From NCBI GenBank assembly GCA_965248155.1, contig CBDFIO010000001.1:992001-1056000 (forward strand): DNA of 64,000 bases. The letters are read 5' to 3'. The position numbers were made by a program, and so were the translations under genes. Positions 36,482 to 46,606 of this stretch are shown piece by piece. A model generated the notes under the pieces. It was given only the letters and a program-made list of their open reading frames with translations. It ran no database searches and had not been told where the DNA came from. The DNA is from RFSX01 sp965248155. Lineage in GTDB: Bacteria; Bacteroidota; Bacteroidia; Chitinophagales; Saprospiraceae. Numbering within the stretch: position 1 is the first letter of the stretch; each line of letters begins with the position of its first letter.

Positions 36482-39400
36482 ATGAATCAGATGAAAAATT
36501 ACAAAAGTATATTAGCGTTAGCTTTTTTCTTCTGCTTCATGCTTTTCAGCAATAATATAAATGCGACTCATGTAGTGGGTGGAGATCTGACTTACAAATG
36601 TCTTGGTAATAGCAGATATGAAGTTACACTTGAATTTAGAAGAGATTGTTTTAATGGCGCTTCTAATGCTCAATTTGACGACCCTGCAGCTATTGCAATA
36701 TTTGATCAAAATGGATTCTTAGTTGAAATCTTAGGACAAGGAGGAATGATGTTTATTCCATTTGCGGCTGATGATACTTTAAATGAAATTGTAACAAGTG
36801 AGTGTAATGTTATTGGTGGAGATGTTTGCACCCAAACAACCACTTACAGAGACACTGTAATACTACCATTCAGAACAGGCGGATATTTCCTTTCATACCA
36901 AAGGTGTTGCAGAAACGCTACTCTTAATAATATTGTTGACCCCTTGAATACTGGAGCTACATATTGGGTTCGATTAACAGAAAAGGCAATTAATGAATGC
37001 AACTCAACTCCGGTCTTTAATGATTGGCCTGTATCATTTATTTGCGTCGATGATACTCTAATGTTCGATCATAGTGCAACAGACATTGATGGTGATTCCT
37101 TGGTTTATGAATTATGTGCTCCTTCAACAGGGGCGACAAGAATGTTTCCAAAACCGGTTCCTCCCGCATCACCACCATATGGTATTGTGGACTACAATTT
37201 TGGGTTTTCTGCCAATCGGCCGTTAGGGACAAATGTTCCTATGGAAATAAATGCACAAACAGGGCAATTATTTGCAGTACCTGATAAGGTAGGTCAATTT
37301 TTAATTGGTATATGTGTCAGAGAGTTTCGGGATGGAGAACTACTTTCAGAAGTAAAACGAGATTTTGAATTTAACGTTCGTGTATGCGGAAGGACACCAG
37401 AAGTTATGTTTGAAACAAACCCACTTAATTTTACTACCAAATGTGATGGTCTGGATATAGAATTAGTTAATACAACTACTTCAAATTTTCTTCCTGCAGA
37501 TAGCTTAGATTATACATGGTATTTCGACTATCCATTCAATACGCTTGTTTCGACTGAAATGTCTCCTTCATTTACATATCCAGAACCCGGTCTATATACA
37601 ATTGCTTTGATCGGGGATGATGGAACTTGTCAGGACACTTTTTTCTATCAGATCGGAGTTTCTACTCCGAATGATCCGTTAGTGAATTTTGAGCTTGAGT
37701 CTTCTAATTGCGAAGGATCAGTCGAAGTTTACCTAAGAGACTTAACCACCTCTTCTCAGGACATTCTAGATAGAATATGGATAATCGCCGCTAACGGCAA
37801 TATTGACACTTTGTATGGAGAGACACCTACAATAGAAATCTTTCAAGATCAAACGATTAGTGTCCGTTTAGATATTATAACCGAAAGTGGGTGCAACGGA
37901 ACATTGACAAGATTGGAGGATATTTTATCTAATGAATTCAATAATGTATTCACCGACCAAATCATTTGTGATAACGTAGAGACAGTGATCTTTACGAATA
38001 CGAATTCAGATGCTGTTGTAAGCATTCAACCAAGCAATAACATTCTGGTAGATGGAAATAATTATACATTATTTGGTTTTACCGGAGCTGAAGATTTTAT
38101 TGTGACAGTAAGCGATACGTTTTGTTTTGAACAGGACACAATTAGCATAGAAACATTTGAGGAGCCTGACTTAAACCTTCAGGAAATTATTCAATGTGGT
38201 ACTGATTCTGTTGAATTAAACCCAAATGGTTCTGCGAATTATTTTTACGAATGGTCTGTTGTATCAGGAATTTTGGGTTTTGATCCAAATGAAGTTAATC
38301 CTGTTGTCAGTTTAAATCAAACCACTCTATTTAATGTTACTGTCTATACAAGTGAAGGCAGTAATTGCTTCAGTGAAGATTCAATTAATGTTATAGTCTC
38401 ACCATATCCAGAATTCGACTTCCTGCCATCGGCAAATATTATCACCTGTCTGGATAGCACATTGACTATTTCAGTTACAACTAATAATGATGTTGTCTGG
38501 ACCAATGATGCTAATATTCAATTGGGCACTGGACCGGAATTAACTATTAACCAAGTAAATCAAAATGCTGTTCTAACAGCAACAGTTACTAATCCTTTTG
38601 GATGTGTTACATCAAAAGATGTCAGAATAAATATTTCTTCAGAACCTGATTTCAGTTTTACTGCAGATTCTGACATGATCGTATGTATGGGGCATTCTGC
38701 AAGTCTTGAGATTATTTCAAGTGACTCAATTGTTTGGGAAAGCTTAAACGGGGATATCCTGGGAATTGGAACTACTATAACGATAGATAATATTACTGAA
38801 CCAATGCCGGTTATTGTCACAGCATATAACCAATTTGGCTGTCCCGGATCGCAACAGATAGTAATCAACGTCTATGATGATCCCACATATACACTCGCAG
38901 ACAGCACCCAACTTGATGTTTGTTTTGGGAGTTCGACTATGGTAGAAGCTATATCTGCAGATTCAATATTTTGGACGGATTTAGATGGAAATATTATTTC
39001 TACTGAAAGCATAGTTGGTGTGGAAGATATTCAACTGAATCCTATGATAATCATTAATGTTATTAATGAATTTGATTGTTTGGTTTCTGATACTTTAAGT
39101 TTTAATACACTTGAATTACCAATGCCGGACTTAGATCCTATTTCAAATTTTGTTGTATGTAGAGGATCGGATAATACCATCAATATCAATTCTATAGATT
39201 CGGTTACATGGTTGACTCTTGATGAAGAAATAGTAACGACCGGAAATGAACTCACACTTTTAAATGCGCTGAATGACACGAGTTATCAAGTTTCTTTTGT
39301 TACTGCAGCTGGTTGCGAAATCCGTGATACATTTACTGTAACAGTTCAGAGTGATATCAATCTGGACATTATGAATGGATTAAACGAAATCAATTATTGC

Positions 39401-40357
39401 GAGGGTGAACTTGTCAGCATCTCTGCCTCATCTGAATCAGAAGCAACCGTAGAATGGTATGAAAACAATATACTTATAGGCACAGGAAATTTACTCGAGT
39501 TTAACCCGCAAGGGAATACCAGTGTTACTGCAATTGCTACAGATTCTTTAGCTTGTACTGATCAAGATATGATCCTTATCACAGAATCTATTGTAGAAGG
39601 CACGTTAGTAACTCCGTTTTCAATGTGCTTGGGAGATTCTATAAGCTTGGAATTTATTTCGGATGACCCTGATGCTGTTGATCAAATTATATGGTCACCT
39701 GATACTTTAATAGTTGGTGGTGGATTTATAGTTCAGTCCAGCCCTACAACTGATACTGAATTTAGTGTCCTTGTAATCGATACAGTAGGGTGTTCTACAG
39801 AATTTACGGCTGAAGTATTAGTCGGTGGATTTGCCGACGATTTAAATGCAACTGCAGATCCTGATGAAATATTATTAAGCGAATCAAGTCAATTGTCCGT
39901 TGATTTTAATCCAAACTACGAATACGAATGGAGTCCATCTGAATCGCTGGATGATCCATTAATTTCTGATCCTATTGCAACACCTAGTGAAACTACAACA
40001 TACACTGTTACAGTAACTGATGACCTAGGATGTACAGGTACTGATCAACTTACTGTTGTAGTTATTCAACCCGACTGTGATGAAACTGATATTTTTGTTC
40101 CTAATTTATTTACACCTAATGGAGATTTTCTCAATGATCGATTCAGAGTAGAATCGAATTTTATTGAGTCGATGAGGTTGGTGATATACAATAGATGGGG
40201 ACAGGAAATTTTTGTTTCGGAAGATCAGGATGTTGAATGGGATGGCACTTTTGAAGGAGAACAACTTGCACCTGATGTTTTTGGCTATCATGTTCAAATT
40301 GTATGTATTAATGGTCTCGAATATACTTCGCAGGGAAGTATTACATTGATGAAGTAG
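36482..40357 (+). CDS. Giant surface protein with gliding-motility/T9SS type B C-terminal domain
   Basis: This 1,291-residue protein has a signal peptide (SILALAFFFCFMLFSNNINA) and an N-terminal domain beginning THVVGGDLTYKCLGNSRYEV, found on many Bacteroidota gliding-like proteins. A PKD-like domain (YTWYFDYPFNTLVS to FTYPEPGLYTIALIGDDGTC) and roughly eight Ig-like repeats of about 80-90 residues follow, each with paired Cys or Ser-rich strands (e.g. VCMGHSASLEIISSDSIVWE). The last ~85 residues hold VPNLFTPNGDFLNDRFRVES and LVIYNRWGQEIF, a classic type B sorting domain. It should be exported by T9SS and shown on the surface, probably as an adhesin. Confidence 0.9.
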   Translation: MNQMKNYKSILALAFFFCFMLFSNNINATHVVGGDLTYKCLGNSRYEVTLEFRRDCFNGASNAQFDDPAAIAIFDQNGFLVEILGQGGMMFIPFAADDTLNEIVTSECNVIGGDVCTQTTTYRDTVILPFRTGGYFLSYQRCCRNATLNNIVDPLNTGATYWVRLTEKAINECNSTPVFNDWPVSFICVDDTLMFDHSATDIDGDSLVYELCAPSTGATRMFPKPVPPASPPYGIVDYNFGFSANRPLGTNVPMEINAQTGQLFAVPDKVGQFLIGICVREFRDGELLSEVKRDFEFNVRVCGRTPEVMFETNPLNFTTKCDGLDIELVNTTTSNFLPADSLDYTWYFDYPFNTLVSTEMSPSFTYPEPGLYTIALIGDDGTCQDTFFYQIGVSTPNDPLVNFELESSNCEGSVEVYLRDLTTSSQDILDRIWIIAANGNIDTLYGETPTIEIFQDQTISVRLDIITESGCNGTLTRLEDILSNEFNNVFTDQIICDNVETVIFTNTNSDAVVSIQPSNNILVDGNNYTLFGFTGAEDFIVTVSDTFCFEQDTISIETFEEPDLNLQEIIQCGTDSVELNPNGSANYFYEWSVVSGILGFDPNEVNPVVSLNQTTLFNVTVYTSEGSNCFSEDSINVIVSPYPEFDFLPSANIITCLDSTLTISVTTNNDVVWTNDANIQLGTGPELTINQVNQNAVLTATVTNPFGCVTSKDVRINISSEPDFSFTADSDMIVCMGHSASLEIISSDSIVWESLNGDILGIGTTITIDNITEPMPVIVTAYNQFGCPGSQQIVINVYDDPTYTLADSTQLDVCFGSSTMVEAISADSIFWTDLDGNIISTESIVGVEDIQLNPMIIINVINEFDCLVSDTLSFNTLELPMPDLDPISNFVVCRGSDNTININSIDSVTWLTLDEEIVTTGNELTLLNALNDTSYQVSFVTAAGCEIRDTFTVTVQSDINLDIMNGLNEINYCEGELVSISASSESEATVEWYENNILIGTGNLLEFNPQGNTSVTAIATDSLACTDQDMILITESIVEGTLVTPFSMCLGDSISLEFISDDPDAVDQIIWSPDTLIVGGGFIVQSSPTTDTEFSVLVIDTVGCSTEFTAEVLVGGFADDLNATADPDEILLSESSQLSVDFNPNYEYEWSPSESLDDPLISDPIATPSETTTYTVTVTDDLGCTGTDQLTVVVIQPDCDETDIFVPNLFTPNGDFLNDRFRVESNFIESMRLVIYNRWGQEIFVSEDQDVEWDGTFEGEQLAPDVFGYHVQIVCINGLEYTSQGSITLMK

Positions 40358-40386
40358 TGACAAACATTTTCTATCGATTTTTTTTC

Positions 40387-40419
40387 TTGTGCCTGAAAAG
40401 TATTATTGATCTATCTTTG
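40387..40419 (+). promoter_or_regulatory. Candidate mnmA promoter, TTG / TATCTTTG, probably leaderless
   Basis: A TTG at 40387-40389 is followed after 22 bp by TATCTTTG (40412-40419), a perfect TAnnTTTG -7 box. The mnmA ATG begins only four bases after the box, so transcription would start at or next to the A of the start codon and give a leaderless mRNA. Confidence 0.5.
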
Positions 40420-40423
40420 CGCC

Positions 40424-41518
40424 ATGAGTAAAAAGGGGCGAGTATTGGTTGCAATGAGTGGTGGTATAGATAGTACCGTTACAGCGATGATGCTTCATAA
40501 TCAAGGCTATGAAATAGTAGGAATAACCATGAAGACATGGGACTATGCATCTTCAGGTGGATCGAAGAAGGAAACAGGCTGCTGTTCCCTGGATTCAATT
40601 AACGATGCACGCCAAGTATCAGTCGATATGGGTTTTCATCATTTTATTATAGATATAAGGGAGGAATTTGGAGACTACGTAATTGATAATTTTGTTGAAG
40701 AGTACATTGCTGGTCGAACACCGAATCCATGTATACTTTGTAATACACACATCAAATGGAGTGCTTTATTAAAAAGAGCTGATGCTATGGATTGTGAATT
40801 TATTGCAACAGGACATTATGCACGTATAAAACAACATAATTCAAGATATTTTATTTCAAAAGGAACAGATCCACGTAAAGATCAATCCTATGTATTATGG
40901 GGATTGTCCCAGGAATGTATGGCTCGAACTATGTTCCCATTAGCTGACTATACAAAAGATGAAATCAGAAAAATGGCTTCTGATTGGGGGTATGAGTCAT
41001 TATCCAAGAAGCCTGAAAGTTATGAGATCTGTTTTGTACCTGATAATGACTACCGCGGATTCCTTAAGAGGCGTGTACCGGGATTAGAGGAAAGTGTGAA
41101 AGATGGACTTTTTGTAAACAGGAATGGAGACATCCTCGGCAAGCATGAAGGGTATCCTTTTTACACTATTGGTCAAAGAAAAGGATTAGGTGGAGGCTTC
41201 TTAAAACCGATGTATGTGACTGAGATTCTTCCTGAAAGTAATACTGTTGTTTTAGGTGAGACGGATGAGTTGTTAAAAAACACTATGCATGTTCACCAAC
41301 TGAACTATCAAAAGTATACACACATTTCCGATGACCAGGATTTTGTGACTATGGTTCGATATAATGATAGAGGAACCCTTAGTAGAGTTATAAAATCAAA
41401 TGATAATGAATTACTTATTTCTTTTAATGCTAATGTACGAGGAATAGCACCAGGTCAATCTGTCGTAATTTATGAAGGTGAAGATGTCATAGCCGGTGGA
41501 ATAATACGAAAGAAATAA
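40424..41518 (+). CDS. mnmA: tRNA-specific 2-thiouridylase MnmA
   Basis: The start is taken at ATG 40424 (MSKKGRVLVAMSGGIDSTVT), giving 364 residues; an in-frame ATG 18 bp upstream would precede the promoter box. The PP-loop motif is SGGIDS at residues 12-17. The catalytic cysteine pair is visible as C103 in TPNPCILCN and C203 in SYEICFVPD. A C-terminal beta-barrel (PFYTIGQRKGLGGG to PGQSVVIYEGEDVIAGGIIR) completes the fold. It inserts sulfur at C2 of wobble uridine 34 in tRNA Lys, Glu and Gln. It appears intact. Confidence 0.96.
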   Translation: MSKKGRVLVAMSGGIDSTVTAMMLHNQGYEIVGITMKTWDYASSGGSKKETGCCSLDSINDARQVSVDMGFHHFIIDIREEFGDYVIDNFVEEYIAGRTPNPCILCNTHIKWSALLKRADAMDCEFIATGHYARIKQHNSRYFISKGTDPRKDQSYVLWGLSQECMARTMFPLADYTKDEIRKMASDWGYESLSKKPESYEICFVPDNDYRGFLKRRVPGLEESVKDGLFVNRNGDILGKHEGYPFYTIGQRKGLGGGFLKPMYVTEILPESNTVVLGETDELLKNTMHVHQLNYQKYTHISDDQDFVTMVRYNDRGTLSRVIKSNDNELLISFNANVRGIAPGQSVVIYEGEDVIAGGIIRKK

Positions 41519-41552
41519 TTATTTTTATATCTTTATATTAAATTATTATTAC

Positions 41553-42305
41553 ATGCGTAAAATACTGGGTAACAGTTTATTGTTTTCGCTATTTATATTA
41601 AGCTTATTCTTTTCAGGATGTGTAGATGAAAGATCGAATAACTTAGATCCTTCTTTGTTTGGCTATGAGTATTATCCAATAGAAGTCGGTAAATACTGGA
41701 TATATCAAATGGATTCGACAATAATTGATGATGGAGGTAACACCAGAATTGAAAATACCAGCTTTATCAAAGAAGAAATAATTGATACTTTTCAAAATAA
41801 TCTTGGGGAAGCAATTTTTGTCATAGAAAGATCGGGGAGTTCTACAGTTGATGGCAACTATGTAGTAACAGATGCGTGGACAGCAGAATTCAATGATGAT
41901 CGCGCTGTAAAAACTGAAGAGAATTTAAGATTTATAAAATTGATTTTTCCAGCTGACATAGATGTTAATTGGCAAGGAAATCAATTTGATGAATTAATTC
42001 AAGTCGATGTTGCAGGTGAACAAATATGGGTTTATAAAGATTGGGGAGATTATCACATCATTGCCACCAATTCTATAACCTGGAGTAATGGTGTCAAATA
42101 TGATAATGTTATTATTGTTCAACAAGCAGATTTCGAGAGTGAAGTAGAAAGAAGATTTTCAAAAGAATACTACGCCCCAAATGTTGGTTTAGTCCGAAGA
42201 GAAATGACAATACTCGACACCCAATGCTTATGTCCAGGTGATACATGGGAAGAAAAAGCCCAAGCAGGATTCATATTAAAACAGCAACTTATTGAAACGA
42301 ATTAA
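41553..42305 (+). CDS. Lipoprotein of unknown function
   Basis: This 250-residue protein has a lipoprotein signal peptide (GNSLLFSLFILSLFFSGCVD, lipobox FSGC). The mature part starts YEYYPIEVGKYWIYQMDSTI, a phrase frequent in Bacteroidota lipoproteins of unknown role, and is strand-rich to the end (YAPNVGLVRREMTILDTQC). No catalytic motif is seen. It lies between mnmA and rimM with small gaps on both sides and may share their transcript. Confidence 0.8.
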   Translation: MRKILGNSLLFSLFILSLFFSGCVDERSNNLDPSLFGYEYYPIEVGKYWIYQMDSTIIDDGGNTRIENTSFIKEEIIDTFQNNLGEAIFVIERSGSSTVDGNYVVTDAWTAEFNDDRAVKTEENLRFIKLIFPADIDVNWQGNQFDELIQVDVAGEQIWVYKDWGDYHIIATNSITWSNGVKYDNVIIVQQADFESEVERRFSKEYYAPNVGLVRREMTILDTQCLCPGDTWEEKAQAGFILKQQLIETN

Positions 42306-42310
42306 TAAAA

Positions 42311-42826
42311 GTGAGCCAGCTTATTAAAATCGGATTCACTAAGAAAAGTCAAGGTAAAGAAGGTCTTATTAGAATTAGTGTAGATGAGTCATATCTTGAT
42401 TCTCTCTCAAAAGCAAGAGCAATATTTATTGACTTATCAGGTTCCAAAGTTCCTTTCTTAATTGAACAGATTCATTTGCAAAATAATCTAACAATCCTAC
42501 TGGATGAAATAGACAATCCTCAATCAGCAGCTGAATTGAGTGGTAGAGATATATTCTTGGAAAAAAGTGAATTGCAAGATTCAATTAAAGAAGGAGAAGT
42601 GCATTTATTTTCATCCTATATCGGATTTGAAATCCAAAATGAACAAAGTAATAAGGTTGGACAGATAGTGGAAATCGAAGAATTTCCTTTGCAATTCATA
42701 GCAAAAGTTGTCTCTGGTAACAATTCATTTCATATCCCAATGCATGAAAATTTGATTCTTGCCGTAAAAAAAGAGAATAGAATTATTCAGATGAGACTTC
42801 CTCAAGGACTGGATCAATTGTCTTAG
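42311..42826 (+). CDS. rimM: Ribosome maturation factor RimM
   Basis: This 171-residue protein starts at a GTG (42311), five bases after the lipoprotein stop. The N-terminal barrel has IKIGFTKKSQGKEGLIRISV, the G-x-(4-6)-G-x-(I/V) pattern of RimM. The PRC-barrel half holds SYIGFEIQNEQSNKVGQIVE and IPMHENLILAVKKENRIIQM. It assists 16S rRNA processing and 30S head assembly by binding S19. The usual neighbours rpsP and trmD are not present. Divergence is high, but the domain order and length agree. Confidence 0.85.
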   Translation: MSQLIKIGFTKKSQGKEGLIRISVDESYLDSLSKARAIFIDLSGSKVPFLIEQIHLQNNLTILLDEIDNPQSAAELSGRDIFLEKSELQDSIKEGEVHLFSSYIGFEIQNEQSNKVGQIVEIEEFPLQFIAKVVSGNNSFHIPMHENLILAVKKENRIIQMRLPQGLDQLS

Positions 42827-42828
42827 TC

Positions 42829-43648
42829 TTAAGCAAAAAGCCCGATTTCCCATGGCTTATATTTCCACGGTATAAATGAAAAATGTTTAACGAAATTCAT
42901 TCGTGGGTCAATTAAGACTATACCCATTTGAAATAAATCAATACTAGCTCCTGAATTAATTGAGGCCTTGATTTTTTGCCAGGCAAGACACATTTCTTTA
43001 GACCAATTTATATCATCAATGATGATAAGTTTTTTCTCTGAATCATTATTCAATAATAAATTGAAATTATGCATCGTCGAATTTAAAATTATGATTGCCA
43101 TCAATGTAAGCCAAATCAACTTTAGATATGTATTCTTTATGCTCATTCATAAAAGAATCAAAATCCTGATTGAACACTTTGACATTACTAAAATTCAAAC
43201 TTCTGAATAAATCATTTGCATATATTGAAAGCGACTTATCACCTTCAACTGTCCACATTTCAGATTTAGGATTAGCTCCATAAATATAAGATGATCCAAG
43301 GCCAAGATTTGTTCCCAACTCCAAAATATGATTGGCTTTAAAATTTTTACTTAAGTGAAATAGGATATGACCTTTCATTCTTCCTGTGCTGGATTTTATT
43401 GCAATGTCTCGGACAGAACGCCTGACATTGCTTCCTTTTCTTTGACCCGCACCCAAATCGTTAAGATTGACATTCGTTCGATCTTGAAGAAAGCGATCTC
43501 TATGGTAAGAAATCTCATCTAAGATGTAATATTTCTTTTGCATATCGAATATACCAATGAGTAATTTATATAGGATAGGAGAGTGTAGGCTATAGATGGT
43601 CTTAGCTGAGAAATAGTATTTACAAAACTGAAGAAATCTGTTGAACAT
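42829..43648 (-). pseudogene. Class I SAM-dependent methyltransferase, frameshifted
   Basis: The first part (ATG at 43648) reads NVNLNDLGAGQRKGSNVRRS, motif I HILELGTNLGLGSSYIYGAN, an acidic TVEGDKSLS and VDLAYIDGNHNFKF. It then runs into a stop near 43067. Another frame picks up at TMHNFNLLLNNDSEKKLIII with DDINWSKEMCLAWQKI and ends normally at 42829. Joined at HNFKF/TMHNF the two parts make a standard O-methyltransferase of about 270 residues, so one extra base close to 43075 broke it. The substrate is unknown. A TAATTTTG box 10 bp upstream of the ATG looks like an intact promoter. Confidence 0.85.
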
Positions 43649-43658
43649 TTATTTGTTT

Positions 43659-43666
43659 CAAAATTA
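43659..43666 (-). promoter_or_regulatory. Candidate -7 box (TAATTTTG) for the methyltransferase pseudogene
   Basis: On the reverse strand TAATTTTG matches TAnnTTTG exactly and ends ten bases before the ATG at 43648, leaving a leader of only a few nucleotides. No clear TTG -33 element at the usual distance was found. Confidence 0.35.
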
Positions 43667-43754
43667 ATATTAGAATATATCGCTATTTGTAAACCTCTGA
43701 TTTTGAGTAAAAAACCTAATTTTTATTATTTTTACTCAAATTTATTCAAAGCCA

Positions 43755-46571
43755 ATGAGACTTGTTATCATCTGCTTCATTCTTATATATTCAGAATTAG
43801 TACTCAGTCAATCACCAGTCGTTTTCACAGAATCAACTGAACAACTTGGAGTACGTGTTAAAAGTGCTGCACTCGCTAAAGCATTAGTGGACCTGAATGG
43901 AGATTTCAGAGATGACATATTAACTGCTGATAAAGATGCAATTAATATAGAATTTCAATTGAATAATGGATCTCATTTTGAAGAACTTTATAATGATAAT
44001 ATCATAAAAGACGCCTACACTCTTAATGTGGGAGATTTCAACAATGATGGTAATAATGATTTCCTGTACTCTGGGTTTTACAATGGGGTGATTGTCTATC
44101 ACAATAGCGAAGATCAATTTGATTTTGATAAAATCCAGGAAATCGATGCTACCTTATATGCCCAGGGATCCAGCCTTTTCGATATAAATAATGATGGCTG
44201 GCTGGACGCCATATTAACACATGATGATGGTGCAAGTTTAACCTATCTAAATGATGGTACAGGCTTACTTCAATCGGCTGAGATCATCAACTTTGAAACC
44301 GTTCCACCTTCAGATAATTCTGGTAATTATTCCGCTATTTGGGTTGATGTCAATCAAGATAACGTACAGGATTTATATATTTCAAAATGTCGGGCTGGAG
44401 TTTCTGATGCGAATGACCCTCGAAGAATTAATACACTGTTCATCAACGAAAATGGCACATTTACTGAAGCAGCTCATTCCTATGGAATTGACCTTGGTGA
44501 TCAGTCTTGGTGTTCTGATTCTGGAGATTTAGATAATGATGGCGACATGGATATTGTTTTGATTAATCATAATTCACCCCATTTATTATTAGAAAATAAT
44601 GGAGATGAAACATTTACCATTCATGATTCATTTACGAATAAAGGTGCGATTACAACCCACGACCTTGAGGTTTCAATCGCTGATCTTAATAATGATGGTT
44701 TGCTGGATATTATAATTGCTGGAACAAAAGATTACTTGTTATTGAACAATGGTAATCTTGAGTTTACCAGAAATGATAATCCCTTTGGGAGCAAAAATGC
44801 AAGTTCTGTTGCTTTTGGCGATCTTAATGATGATGGATACTTAGACAGTTATATATCATTTGGAGGCCCTGGTACACCATCGTTTTTAACAGATGAGTTA
44901 TGGTTAAATTTTCCTTTTGACAATAATTATGTCCAAATTTCACTCGTAGGTACCATATCAAATAAATCTGGAATCGGAGCTCAAGTCCTTTGTTATGGAG
45001 ATTGGGGAAAACAAACCAGATGGTTAAATTCAGGAGTTGCATATGGAATAACAAATTCCCTTAATATTCATTTTGGTCTGAATCAATTTGAAACTATTGA
45101 TTCTTTAGTCATTAATTGGCCCAGTGGAATTACAGATAGATATAGAGATTTAGGAGTTAATGAACACTATGTCGCAACAGAAGGTTCATGTCTTAATCCG
45201 ATTTTAAAAATATCACCTTCCTCGTTAATTTTAGATTGCAATAATGACTCGATTCGACTTGAATCTAATGTAGATCATGACTTAGTATGGAGCAATGGTT
45301 CTGTAGCGTCAGAAATCAATATTCATGAACCTGGATATTACACCCTCCGTTCTTCGGATACGGACTGCTCCAACAGCGCTGCAAGCATCTTAATATCAGA
45401 ACTTGATGCGCTTGAGACACCTTCATTAGATTATATAGATAGTCTTACTTTATGTCAAGGCGACCTTATTGCATTGAGCACAAGTCTCGATACAGCACTT
45501 ATTTGGCAGGATGGAATGATTACTGAAGAATATATTGTAAGCCTCCCAGGATCTTATTATGCCATAAATTCAAATTACTGCGATACAGTATTTAGTGAAG
45601 CTATTATTATAAAATATGAGGGGAACGAATATGAAAGTGATACAATTATTATCGATGAGATTAAAGCGTACGAACTTACTGTAGCAGGAGAAAATATAAA
45701 TTGGTATTCTGATCCATCAGGAATAAACTTTCTTCATGCAGGAAACACCTTTTTTGTTGATGAAATAAATTCTGACACTACTTTTTTCTTTCAAAGTACG
45801 AGTTCCCGTGAGCTACAAACTTTCACTGCCGGTATTTTTATAGATAGTACAGAATTAATATTTGGTTCAGAAAATGCTAATGGAGGCCTATCATTTGAAA
45901 TCTTTTATCCATCTATTATTCATAGCTTCAATGTCTATTCAGATACTTCTGTCAGCAGAGAATTTATTATCAAACAGAACAGTGATACTATATTCACAAA
46001 ACGAACCGACTTAAATTTTGGAATTAACACGATAACTATCGAAAAGATATTAGATGCTGGCGAATACTATATCACTACCAATGAGGAGTTAAACCTCGAA
46101 CATTTTGGATCTATATCTCCAAGGTTGAAAATTGCAGAAAATGAAGATGTGAATTTTCCATATGAAGCAGGGAATATATTATCAATAATCGATAGTAATT
46201 TTGGAAGTTCCACATATTTCTATTTTTTCGACTGGATTGCAGAATTGTACTTTGATCCATGTGTTTCAGAAATTATTCCTGTTCATTTTAATTTTGATAC
46301 AAGCACATCTGTTCAGAATGTAGACGGCACCACAAAACATATGTTTAAGTATTTTCCAAACCCGGTAAGAGACTATATTTATTTCCATTTTTTTGAGCCT
46401 ATCGATTACTTTGCGATTTCAGACGCTCTGGGAAGATCCATTATTAGAAGAGAACATAAGAATATCTTGAATGATCACAAGGTAGATATGAGTCAATTTC
46501 CTTCTGGACTATACTATATTGAAATCAGGAACTCTAAAAAAAGACAGGTAGGGAAGTTCTATAAATTTTAA
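43755..46571 (+). CDS. FG-GAP/VCBS and ASPIC/UnbV surface protein with T9SS type A sorting domain
   Basis: This 938-residue protein has a signal peptide (MRLVIICFILIYSELVLSQS) followed by FG-GAP/VCBS blades with Ca-binding loops such as DFNNDGNNDFLYSG, DINNDGWLDAIL, DLDNDGDMDIVL and DLNDDGYLDSYI. A CRTAC1-like ASPIC/UnbV segment follows (NKSGIGAQVLCYGDWGKQTR, VINWPSGITDRY). Ig-like strands precede the C-terminus, which reads FKYFPNPVRDYIYFHFFEPI and then DMSQFPSGLYYIEIRNSKKR, a T9SS type A domain. It is probably a secreted, Ca-stabilised propeller displayed at the cell surface. Confidence 0.9.
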   Translation: MRLVIICFILIYSELVLSQSPVVFTESTEQLGVRVKSAALAKALVDLNGDFRDDILTADKDAINIEFQLNNGSHFEELYNDNIIKDAYTLNVGDFNNDGNNDFLYSGFYNGVIVYHNSEDQFDFDKIQEIDATLYAQGSSLFDINNDGWLDAILTHDDGASLTYLNDGTGLLQSAEIINFETVPPSDNSGNYSAIWVDVNQDNVQDLYISKCRAGVSDANDPRRINTLFINENGTFTEAAHSYGIDLGDQSWCSDSGDLDNDGDMDIVLINHNSPHLLLENNGDETFTIHDSFTNKGAITTHDLEVSIADLNNDGLLDIIIAGTKDYLLLNNGNLEFTRNDNPFGSKNASSVAFGDLNDDGYLDSYISFGGPGTPSFLTDELWLNFPFDNNYVQISLVGTISNKSGIGAQVLCYGDWGKQTRWLNSGVAYGITNSLNIHFGLNQFETIDSLVINWPSGITDRYRDLGVNEHYVATEGSCLNPILKISPSSLILDCNNDSIRLESNVDHDLVWSNGSVASEINIHEPGYYTLRSSDTDCSNSAASILISELDALETPSLDYIDSLTLCQGDLIALSTSLDTALIWQDGMITEEYIVSLPGSYYAINSNYCDTVFSEAIIIKYEGNEYESDTIIIDEIKAYELTVAGENINWYSDPSGINFLHAGNTFFVDEINSDTTFFFQSTSSRELQTFTAGIFIDSTELIFGSENANGGLSFEIFYPSIIHSFNVYSDTSVSREFIIKQNSDTIFTKRTDLNFGINTITIEKILDAGEYYITTNEELNLEHFGSISPRLKIAENEDVNFPYEAGNILSIIDSNFGSSTYFYFFDWIAELYFDPCVSEIIPVHFNFDTSTSVQNVDGTTKHMFKYFPNPVRDYIYFHFFEPIDYFAISDALGRSIIRREHKNILNDHKVDMSQFPSGLYYIEIRNSKKRQVGKFYKF

Positions 46572-46576
46572 AAAAA

Positions 46577-46606
46577 GGAACCGCTAAAAGCCCTATTAAC
46601 GGTTCC
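46577..46606 (-). terminator. Intrinsic terminator for leftward transcription
   Basis: GGAACCG (46577-46583) pairs with CGGTTCC (46600-46606) around a 16-nt loop. On the reverse strand the stem is followed by a run of seven T, so it stops leftward transcription coming from the 46731-48137 gene. It may also halt the rightward FG-GAP gene. Confidence 0.7.

Noticed and set aside
46577..46606. IS or attachment-site inverted repeat after the FG-GAP gene
   Set aside because: The stem is short with a T run on the reverse strand and is explained as an intrinsic terminator.
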